Assembly (NCBI RefSeq): GCF_036416795.1
Contig: NZ_CP143867.1
Coordinates: forward strand, 5,076,001 to 5,140,000
Length of the DNA: 64,000 nt
Source: Bacteroides sp. MSB163
GTDB taxonomy: Bacteria > Bacteroidota > Bacteroidia > Bacteroidales > Bacteroidaceae
Reading direction: 5' to 3'
A program made the translations under genes and the position numbers. Shown piece after piece: positions 1 to 11,700 of this stretch; position 1 is the first letter of the stretch, and every line of letters begins with the position of its first letter. The notes beneath the pieces are model-generated. The model saw only the letters and a program-made list of their open reading frames with translations, was not told where the DNA came from and made no database searches.

Positions 1-3000
1 TCCTTCTAAAACGACTTGAATACTTATGATCTTCCTTAATAGTTATTGCGGAAGTGGAAAATATCACATCTCTTGCCAAATTGCTAATTACAAAAGCCGG
101 ATTTCTGGTCGTAAAGTTTGCAGCCATTTGCCGATTGATGCGCTTAACCAAGTTTACAAGTTTATGGGAACCACTATCTGGATTTGTCAAACCATTCATA
201 GCCTGTGCCGCCCTTGGATTACCATTGATATAAACAGTGTATTCAAGGCCATCCTTCTTTACTATGACCATGTGCTGCCTTTGTTCTCTGGGCAATGCCC
301 TATATGGTACCTCTAACCGTCCTTTGCGAGCCAGTCCTTCTCTTGCAAGCTCTACCATTCTTCTTTCAAATTCTTCGACTAAAGCAGCCACTTCCTCCCC
401 TGTTGCGTCTTCCGGTATCTCAGGTAGAGCTTGCTGCCATTCATCTCGCACCCCATCATAGGTATACCACATTTGCTTCACTGTAGCAAGGCTTGTTGGA
501 TGATTAATAACCATTGCCAGGAATCGTTGTTTCATAAGATTCCTATTCCCCTGCATGATGGCACTTTCGGCCATATTAGCTATTGTTGCCAGCGGATCGT
601 CAGCCTCAGACACCCGACCTTCCATTTTCTTCACAGGTACATTGAATATTGGACGTTCTTCCATGATATAATCATAAACATCTGCTGCAGTATCCTCTTT
701 CCAGCCTCGTAGTGGAATATAATACTTGAACATAGTACTAACTTTCTGATAAACATCTTTTGTCATTAAGCCGCACTCATAGGTCTTTTTGAGACTTTCT
801 TTTGTTGCAGCATTAATCTTTTCCCAAAGAACAGTAGTCTCATTAGCTTCTTCAAAAGTAGATACTAACTTCTCAGCCTCAGTAGTAAAATTCTCTTTCT
901 CACTAGTAAGAGAAGACAAGCCGGAGAAGTCTTTTCCACGAGCCTCAAAATATGCATCCTCTGCAGCTTCTTCCATCTCGGACTTTAAATTATCTCGCTC
1001 CTCATCAAAAGTTAACCCATCAATACCACCATTGGCCAAAAGTTTTTCCAAATCATTAAGCTTTTCAAGAAATGGCTCCTTTGCTTTCTCCGCAGCACGT
1101 TTGGCAAATTCTTCATTTCTTTCAAGACCATGTTTAGCTTTCAAATAATCCAATATATCGTCATACTCTACCCCAGTCTTTATTAGTTTGTTCACTTCTG
1201 ACATTATCGGATCAAAGAAATTCATTTTATAAAATTCCTGTTCAAATGAATTCCTACTGCTTAATTGATTTTCGGCCATATAAGCATTTTCATAATCTGC
1301 AATAGGTTTATCTGTTTCCTTTTCAAGTGCTTCTTGCAGAGTTTTCAACCCCAACATGCTATCTTGATACGCTTCTTGATACTTATACATCCTATCTAAA
1401 GTACGGGCCTCATACAAATGTTTAGCTACATCTTTTTCAGCTGTTGCATTATCACTCCTGTATTTTTTCCGAACCGGTGTCTCTCGGTAATTACCAACTT
1501 TCAATTTATATCGCATGGACATATCCTTAGCGAAAGCATCTGTCGAGTGTCCTTCTGTCTTCAATTGATAGGTTCTCCAAAGCATATATCGTAAATCTCC
1601 ATCATTCAATCTGAAACCAAGTTTGATTTTAGCTCGACGGAGCATATCTGTGAGCAAAGACTTAATTGTCTGTAAGAAACCATTTTCACGTTCAAAACCT
1701 TTTTCGGCCAATTCAGCAAGATATTCCTCTGTGGCCAAATGAAAATCGTACCCGCGTTTAATTCCAAGGTCAATGATTTTCTTTCTTGTTGCTGGAATAG
1801 CATTTTCAAAAACCTTATCAATGAAATCATCATACTGTTCCCCGAATACTTCATTCAGCCCACGATGTCCAACAGTTTCATGCAATACAGTAGCCTGCGC
1901 ATCTTCAACAGATACGGCATTAGGCAGGTAAACGACAACTTCTTTTGTTTTTGAATCAAACCATCCTTTCACATTACTTCCATTTTCTATTTGGATGCGA
2001 GCATCATCATCATTCGGCAATTCATCAATGCTGTTTATAATCCGTACAGGAGTATTCAACATCTTCGCCTGTTCCACTATAACGGAAGACAGGCGCTTAC
2101 TATTCCTTGTACTTTCATCTTCAGCAATACGATATTTTTTATTTTCATCCGATGCTTTAGCTTTTTCTTCCAATTGTTTTTTCAAGCCCTCAACTTCCTT
2201 TTCAGCTGCTTTTAATTCATCTTCGCGTCCCCACGGAGTATTCATTGCTTCCGTTAGTCCCTGGACCCTCTTTTCATAGGAAGCTATCTTCTCATCAATA
2301 TCAGACAAGTTTTTCTCCACGGCCTTCAATTGGTGCTCAATACTTGACATCAAACCTTTACCACCATTGAATTGGCGTCCTTCAACAATATGTTCATTGC
2401 CAGCATACAGTTCATACACCATCCTACCCTCATTGAAATGAACAATGACTTCCGCCTTGCTATTATTCAACATTATTTTTAGAGGCGCTGTCCCACGATT
2501 AAGGCTATATGCATCTTCATAAGAGGCAATAACCGGCTCTAATGCAGGTCCAAATTTCTCCGTATAAGTTTTACCGTCAACTGTAACACTCTCAACGCCG
2601 TCAGGGAAATACTCACTTATAGTTTTATAGGCACGTTCATATACTTTCTTCTGACCTTTATCATGGATAATTCGATTTCTGGCATACTCAATACTCTCAG
2701 CCATACCACTCTTACTGTTTGCATCACTTCGTTTTAAATTACGTAGTTTCTTTAATAAATTCTCAGCAACAAATAGGAGTTGAGCCGTCTTATCACCGGA
2801 CAATGTAGCTGCCATCTGGTTAAATGTCATTCCGCTGGGGTCCTCATCATCCTGTTCTTCCATAATACGGCCAGAAACATTACCTTTCATCATTTGATTA
2901 ATGAAGTTCTGTTTTATTCTCAGGCGGTCATAAGCTGTAGCATCCAAAGTTCCCTGAACACCATAGGTCACTACATTTACAGGTTTGCCCCACAGAGCAT

Positions 3001-6000
3001 AATTATTGCCTTGCCGAAGGATTCTACCATTCCTTTGTTCAAAGTCCATAGGACGTACCGGAGCATCAATATGATGCAAACCATATAAGTGATCCTGAAC
3101 ATTAACGCCTACTCCCATTTTCTCAGTACTGCCAAGTAATATACGAACATCACCAGAGCGTACTTTCTCAAACAAACCTTTCCGACGTTCACCATCATAG
3201 TTATTAATGATAGCAATTTCTTTGGCAGGTATTCCCTGGGCTATCAGTTTTTGTTTTATGTCCTCATAAAGATTGAAACGAGGAGTATTCGGATCATAGT
3301 CAAACAAATCCATTTTGGGCTGTTCCCCGGGAGACTGATAACTATCACAGAAAATAAGTTGTGCCCCTTTATCCGCGTTACTTTCATTATAGAGTTTTAC
3401 GACATTTGATACAACCTGATTAGTCTTGCTATTGGGATTATCTGCAAATGAAGGATTAAGTAATCGGAGATCAATCGCAGCTTGTTTTGCTTTAGTAAAA
3501 ACAACAAGAGGAAGTGCGCTCATTCTTCTTTTCTCTTTACCGCTCATTTTGCTGAATCTTTCCAACTCACTTATGAGAATCTGCATTACGTCTTCCAGAT
3601 CTTCGTTTTTATCAATGACAATATTGGTCATCGCTCCATCCCGGAGTTTTGGAATACTACTACTTTCCTGAAACTCTTCTACATCTTCCGTCAAAACAAC
3701 ATCGGCATGACTACGGAAAGCTTTCACCAACTCCGGTACATTGACATAACTCTTAAAGCGGTCCGCAATTTTGAAGTTCCCGGTAGCCGTAAATTCAAGA
3801 GAAGGTTCCACCGTACCGAATGTTGTTGCAAATTCATCAAAAGTCTGAATGTTATAAGCTTCAAGAATATCAGGGGCAACAAAATTCATCATAGTCCAGA
3901 CTTCTGCCATCGTATTCGTTATAGGAGTACCGGTAGCAAGTATTACATTACGGCCGTTATTCTTCTCCTGTACCCATTTGGCCTTTAGTAGCAAGCTGTT
4001 TGCACGTTGGGATGCAGTAGTATCAATACCTTTAACATTGCTCATCTTACTAACAAACCCAATCTTCTTATAGTTATGAGCCTCATCAATAAACAATGCA
4101 TCTATGCCCATTTGCTCAAAAGTCAATACATCGTCAGTTCTCCGATCAAGCTGGCGTTCCATTTTAGTTTTGATACGATTCTCAGCCTTGGCCCTATCTT
4201 TTACTGATCGTTTTTTAGGTTTCTCAACTCCTTCAAATTGATTTTGAAGGTCAGCTACTTCCTTTTCTAATCTACGCCTCAAAGAGTCATTCTCAGTAGC
4301 CCCAATAACTCTCTCATACTCCTCAATTTTTTGTTGAATGAGTTTCTTCTTTCGCCCCTCATCATCCGGTATAAATTGCATAAATGATTGAGGTATGATA
4401 ATCGCATCAAAATCCCCCGTTGCAATCAGATTAAATAAACGTTTACGATTATCTGCACTTCGTTCGTCTTTCCCAGGAGCCAAGACATTAGCACCTGGAT
4501 ATAGTTTATAGAAGTCTTTTACAAAATCTTCCAATGTGGCATTTTGAACAACAATCATAGGTTTTCTGGCGATTCCCAAACGCCGCATTTCCATCGCGGT
4601 GGTAATCATCGTGAATGTTTTGCCTGTACCTACTTGATGAGCATACAAAGTGCTTTCCCCTAAACTACGCTGTACAGCTCTCATTTGATGGATACGCAAT
4701 GTTATTTGGGAATTAGAATTTGGATAATGTTCAAAAGCTGGCAGGTCATATTCCTTCAGGCGGAAGTTATTATACTTGTCATTGTAAATCCGTTCTAACT
4801 CTTTATGAAACGCTTTCTGCCCGTCGATGTATTCAATGAATTTATCAGAGATTTCCATTACCTTCTCAGCAGCGGCTTGTGTCTCCACCTCATTGACGAC
4901 ACGTATCTTTTGTTCCCCGTTTTTAATCTCATCATAAACTTTCGGTTTCCGTTGATTTAATGCAGCCTCGAATAAATTAATCGTTCCAAGCCGGTCAGTT
5001 TTATATATGCCGGCTTTTGCATAATCTGCTACACTAATAGATTTGCCTGTGACATATTCATTTAATACTGAAACAAAATTCAATCCAGTATCCGAAAGCC
5101 CTAAGACATCCTCCGCAAACTTATCAATGAACTCAGTAGGTATCCAGGGGGTACCAAGACGATAACTTATATCACCAAAACGTATCATTTCAGGTTGGAC
5201 ATTGATAAGTTCTTCCACATTCTTTTCAAAGGCCGGGTCACGTTCCGCTGCTGTTCTTGCCTCTTCCAGTTTTTCTTTAACATTACCGGAAAGATATGTA
5301 CCCCTATCTATTAAGTCACCAGTCAAAGGGTCACGATATGCCACCCCATCACGCAACATATCATCAATAACTTCCTCCTCACTCTTCGCTATTAGTTGAG
5401 AAATATATGGGATATCTATAGCGCCACGATAGGAGCGACTGATGTTTACAGCATCCTGCAAATTATCCACTTTAGATGGTTCTTTCACAGGATAACTAAC
5501 TCGTTTATCCAAAATGCCTTTACCTTTGGTTATTTGGTAAACCGATGATTTACCTGTGGCAGATGGCACTTTGGTAACGTCTTCTAATGATAGAGGAAGG
5601 TAACGTTCAAAGTCTTCTACGAGAACATTATCTAATGCTTTGTTACGATTGAGTGTACCGTATTTTTTTGCAAAAGCATCATACTGCTTATTTAGCTCTT
5701 TCCTTATAGGTTCAGGGTCTATATCTAAGCTCTGTTCCGCAGCAATAAGTTTCTTTAGTGTGGATTTAAGATCATTGTAACTCTGTACAGCATCTACCGT
5801 TTTCTGCAATTTACCGTTGTAGGTAAACGTTTCTTTTACGGGAACAAGTTCTAAAACCCCACTCATGGCAACATATATCTTTCCATCTTTAACGGTCAAT
5901 GTTCCATCTTTCTGGGTGGTTTGTTCTTTATCCTTAACCACAGCACTATTCTCTACCTTTCCCAAAATATTTTCCGGTAACTTTCCGATAGCTTCACTAA

Positions 6001-8716
6001 TCGCTTGAGATAAGTCCAGACCAGACCGAGCCTTTAATGTCTGCGAAGCTCCACTATATAAGCCACCACTACCAGCATCAAATGCCGTCATCATTTCTCC
6101 CAGCATCATTTCAGGACGGGCAGCAAAATATTCATTAATCATTATGGGTTTCGTCCGCTTCTCGCCTTTTTCTTCATAGGTACCCTCTCCCACAGGAGTA
6201 GTGGAAATATAATTCACGCCATTAGCCACCTCACCTGCTTTTCTCTTACGGAATACTAGAATATCAGCCGTAACACTCGTACCTGCATTTTTTTGGAAAG
6301 CATCATTGGGCAAGCGTATAGCTCCAACCATATCAAAACCATTACCGGCAACAAATTCACGGAACCGGCTGTCAGCACCATCCATAGTTGCAGACGACGT
6401 AATAAATACTCCTAAACCATTTTCTTTCAGTTCAAGTAATCCCTTTGCTATAAAATAATTATGAAGATTGTATGCCCCACCAAGCTTTTTCCTAAGCGAC
6501 TTATCCAAGAACTTATCATAAGGAGCATCTTTACCAAAAGGCACATTGGTAATAACAAGATCCTTACTTTGTGGAGCAAACTCCGTCTCATAGCCCTGTA
6601 CCTTTGTATTAGCATCCGGATATAATGCTTTACTTATCCTCCCAGATAAACTGTCAATCTCAAAACCGCTGATTTGAGAATTTTCGGCAATACCTTTAGG
6701 CATCAAACCAAGAATATGCCCCACTCCCATGGCTGGTTCACTTATCATTCCACCGGTAAACCCTACGCGTGTAGCAATGTTCCAAAGATTTCGGATTATA
6801 GGTTCGGGAGTATAATGCGACGTAGTAGTTGATTGGACCGCACTTCTAAACTCTTCAGGAGAGAGTAATTCTTTTAGTTGCTTGTAGTAAGGGAGGTACT
6901 TCGCGTTCCAGTTGGCATCGGCAATCCAAGAACGTTCACTGGCTTTAAATTTATTTTCATCTAATGCGTTAGCCAATCCTCCCCAGCCTACATAACGGGC
7001 TAACTTTGCTTTTTGCTGTTCCGTAGCCGGCTTTCCGCTATTCTCCACTTCTCTAAGTGTACGGATGGCATCAATGTTTGCCTTTAATTTGGCAACATCA
7101 CCGGCAGGAACATCAATGTGGTTCTCACCGAAATTATAGTTATTTCGATTTCGTTGAACTTTTACAGGAGAGACGACGCGGCCTGTTGACTCAGGTATTC
7201 TTCCGCTTCTGTCCGCGTCAGGCACATTATGTCCATGCACGCCTGTATCGTTTCTTCGCCGTTCAATTCTGACAGTTTCTTCCCGTGTTTTTCCTCCCAT
7301 GCTTCTATCCGTATCCGGATTTCGCTCTTCGGAGTTTCTTCGTTCGCCATGATCTTCTAAATTTTGATTAAACAAATCCTGCATCTCGGCAGGCTTATTA
7401 CTTTCACTCTTTTGCGAAGATACCGTATTCTCAGATGATTTCCTATTATTTGACTTACTTTCTTTGGCAGGCAATGTAGCTTTACCTATGGATTCTACAG
7501 GCTTGTCAAATGAGTCAGTATCAAAGTCCTTCACTGCATGGTATTCATCCATGTCCTTCTGAAAATCTTCCATACCCGGGAACTGGCGTGCACCCTCATA
7601 GAAAGATTTCAGATATGGACGAACGGCATCGCCAACATCCTCAATCATTCTTTGGGCAAAATCTCCGAATTTCCTGGCACCAGCTTCAATATGATATGCC
7701 GCCATCTCCGCTCCGATGGAAAACAATTCAGGGTCAAAACCAATATTCATTTGTCCAAGCTTTCCACGAAGTTTATTCTTCAATTCTTCGTATCTATCCT
7801 TAGACACCAATTTATTGGAAACCCCATATTCCACCGTGTCGGCTTGTAATACGTCTTCTGACTGTATTTCTGCGATATTATCAGCATTTTCTTTTGCAAT
7901 CTTGTATTCAGCAAAAGGTTTCGTCTTACGTTTTGAAGATTTCACCCACTCATTGAACACCTCTTTTGATACTTCTGTAGTCTTTCCTAAACCTTTCCAA
8001 CCTGGAGAATAGTTCTTCATGTAAGCCCTCTTTGCTGCCAAAGCAGAATTGAAGCCATACATTACCTTGTGTTCATCAAAGGAACCGTCTTCATTCATCT
8101 GGTCAATGACATATACTTTGCCACCGGCCGGATTATCCGACAAGAATACGTCAATATGATCACCGTCCACTCCTTCCGTACCACGGATATAACCATAGGT
8201 GTTGTTCATGGTAACACTCCACGGTTGGCCATTAGTATCTACCCCCGAACGTTCACTACCTTTCGGGTTCTCAATAGTAATGTCGTACCCATCAATCTTA
8301 ATATGCCCTTTCTTATAGTTACCGGCTGACTTCTGTGCTTCAGTTGGATTAGTATCTACTTCCTGTTCAGCATCAAATAGACGCTTAGACTCTGATATTC
8401 TATTGGTATAATCCAATATATCTTCCCCAGGTTCCAATTGGGGAGAAACAAATTGTGCTGGATTGTTTTCTTTCGGGGTGGGAATATTACGTTTGAAATC
8501 AGCGTCAATGACATAAACATCACCTTCTGTATCTTTCAATACATTACGTGGGCGCAGATCTGATATGGTAACGTCTCCATTTGAATATTCAGCTTCACCT
8601 GTTTTATTGAAGCCAAGAGCCTGCATATAGTTACCAATCTCTTCTGGAGTGGCAAACTCTGCATTATCTATATATTCTTGTTTATATATTGGATAAATGG
8701 CACCGCCATTACCAAA
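1..8716 (-). CDS. Giant phage polyvalent protein, C-terminal part (kinase-like C-lobe, pyrophosphatase-like, N6-methylase, SNF2 helicase, metallopeptidase); incomplete at left edge
   Basis: This frame is open without a stop from about 8716 to base 1 (about 2,900 codons) and has no obvious start of its own; it continues the 8668-13332 reading frame after a one-base shift. Along the minus strand I read a kinase-like C-lobe (DLRPRN loop then VYVID, about 8500-8580), an inorganic-pyrophosphatase-like stretch (GDHIDVFLSD, near 8150), an N6-methylase-like motif ITNVPFG (near 6550), Walker A HQVGTGKT (4616-4639), DEAH (near 4080), and the helicase signature QRNGRILRQGN (near 3035). A zinc-peptidase-like HETVGH follows at 1865-1882. 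This ordered pile-up is the hallmark of phage polyvalent proteins, thought to be injected with the DNA to act on host defences. Activity of each domain is inferred; the methylase motif has V instead of the first proline of NPPF/Y. Confidence 0.85.
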
Positions 8717-11700
8717 CCTGTAAAACCAACTAATTCATACTTTGTCTGCGGAAAAAGCTCATTATGAAGGTCAATGCGTTTGAATAATTCTGGAAGATTC
8801 TTACTGTTTACCAAGTTATTCATCTTGTAAACAGCATCGTTTTCTCGATCTAAATAAGTATCATTTTCATTTCCGCTAAGGAATGGTGTACCGAGGTTGG
8901 AAAGATTTTGTATAGGAGTCCACAAGCCGCTTTCTTTGGCCTGTGCCTCGATCATTTGATTTACTTCTTGCTGGTGACCTCTGCCTCTTTCGCTTTCCGA
9001 TGCATTTCTTGATGCCTCTTCAATTCTTCGTCGTAATTGATAGACCGGTTCTTCCTGTTCGCCAGATATTTCAAGCAACGTTCCGTGCTCTCCTTGTGGA
9101 ATTGATTCAGATACTTCGTCATTTTCGTTAACTTTTTGATTGTCACCTTGCAAAGATACAGAATTGTCCTCAGAGTTCAAAGTATTGTTACCATTTTCCT
9201 GAATAGAAGAAGATGGTTCTACAACAGACAAATCACTGACTGTAGGTTGTTCTGTATTTAATAGCTTCCGCGTATCTATGTTTTCTAATTGTTCATTTGG
9301 GATAACTCCGTTATTTTGTTCTTCACCTTCGCTATTCTCTGTTGCAGCAACTTCCGATGTTCCGGGTTCTCCGTGCTGCTTAACTTCTTCTCCAGATAAC
9401 GGAGATTGATTTTCTCGGCTATCCTCTGTCTGTCTTTCTGTTCCATTGTTATTTTCAATTTGTGAGTAAATGTCATCTAATTCATCAGCAGTAAAACCAC
9501 CATGATACAGTTCCGAGTTATTCTCTTCCATAGACTGAATTATAGCTTCATCTGCAGCTTCTTCATCAAACTCATTACGGAACTGATCGTATTGCTGAAT
9601 GTAATCATCTAAAGCCTCATAATAGCTATCGGTGCGCTGCGTATCAGAAGCATCCATATCAGCAGTCAAAGCCTCCTCTATTTCATTCTTCTGTTTATCT
9701 GTCAATTTATCTATTTTTTGATCCGTCTCTTTCAGTTTGATGTACAACCGACCTGTGTTACTTTCCGGACCACCAACAGGAATACCCATTTCTTTGGTGG
9801 CTATCTCACTGAACTTGGAAGATAAAGAGCGCATTGTATCTGATACCTGACTGACATGGTTCGAAGGATTAGTAAGCATGAAATCAACTATATCCTGTTC
9901 TGTCACCTCTACCCCATTTTCACTTAATTCCTGAGCAATAGTATCTATTTCTTGACCGTCTTTTCTTAGCCAACCTTTCGCTAAAGCACCAGTTATCTGA
10001 TTACGATCGCCAAAGCGATTAAAAGAAGAAGTACTAACTTTTCTACCAAGTAACTCACGTTGCCATGGTTTCAATGTCTGTTCATGGCTGGCCAGGTCCT
10101 TAGCGGCAGAATAAGCACCAAGAACCTCATTGGCATCATCTGAGTTATCAGCAACCCAACTAATATAATCCTCATCAGTACGCACTTCTTCCGGTACCTG
10201 TGAAGTCTCCATACTCTCAGAAGTATCTGATTGTTCAGGAACGACGCTCTGGAAGAAAGTATTCAATTCGTCCAGCTCTTTCTTTTTAGATCGTATGAGA
10301 TCACGTAATTCGACGCGTTCACCTCCAGTTGCTTTTGCCAGGCGAGCATTAATTTTTTCAAGTTCTTCATTCTTCGCTGCAACATCGCCTTTCAAATCCT
10401 CGATAGCCACTTCGGGAGAGTCAACAGCACTGGTATAGTCAAACTGTTGCTGTGGTGTCATACTTTTATAGTCAATGCTTCCGTCCTTCTTCTTGGGAAG
10501 GGTATCAAGAACCTTTTGCAATCTTTGTTCCGGTGTTTCTTCCTTGACTGATTCTTCCTCAACAGAAACAGACACCTGGTCCGTTTCTTCTTGAATTGTT
10601 TCAGATTCCAATGATGTATCTTCCTTTTGCTGGGTTTCTTCTTGCAAAGAGGCTGGAACAATATCATCTTGCCACATTTCGGACTCTTTCAGACTATAAT
10701 AATCATCAATACTAATTGGACGTTCATCTCCATTCTCGATATCTATTTCACCGGCATCATCCAACTTTATAGCCATTACACTTTGACCTGGGTCATCCAT
10801 ATTATCACCCTCTATTAGATAGCGACTACCATCCATCATAACAGTTTCTCCACGAACAGGTGCAGGAATATCAGGAGAACGGAGGCTTTCTTCCTCATTA
10901 GTGACGAAATCTTGTTCAGCATTAACCTCAGACTGAACAATCATATAATCAATAGGGACCTCGGACAGAACGCTATCAAAGTCCTCAGCCTGGGCCATCT
11001 TTCGCTCACCGGTTTCATCGACATAATAAATAGTCTCGCTTGAATTGTCCCGATCCAGAAAGCCATCCTCACCAAATGACAGATTACCACCTACAAGATA
11101 AACTGGATTATCGGCAAACTTATGTTTAGCCTGAATAACAAGGCCTGTTTCTGGATTACTAATCCTTTCGACGTCGGCCATTGCCTGTTCGCGGGCCTGC
11201 ATCTTTGCCTCTTCCTTTCTTTTGTTGGTATGATCGACGTACTGCGAGAATATCTCCTTCGCCGGAAGATAATCTGCCAGAGCCGAAACCTGCTGTTCAC
11301 TCAGGTTATTGGCCGATGCAAACTGCCCAAGGTCTGATACTGCATCCAACTGAGAAACAATTCCCTTAGGCAAGAGACTATTTACTTTTCTCTCAGCTCG
11401 TTTAAAATTGCGGTAAATATCAATCTTATTTGCTTCAATATCTTCAGGAGTAATGCCAGCAGACACATCTTCATTCTGCACATCTTCTAGTGCCCTTTCT
11501 TCCTGCATATCCTGAACAGCAAAGACACGTTCTTTCTTTTCTTCCTGAGTTAGTTTTTCATCTGCGAGCGTCCTTTTAATAAATGCTTTAGTCGTTTCTT
11601 TGTCACCGGCATTTATTACTTGCTGCAATTCATCAAATAAAGCTTGGTCTTCCTCATTCAGCCCTTCTTTAAACCTGTGTAAGTTCCTCTGAGTAGTATA

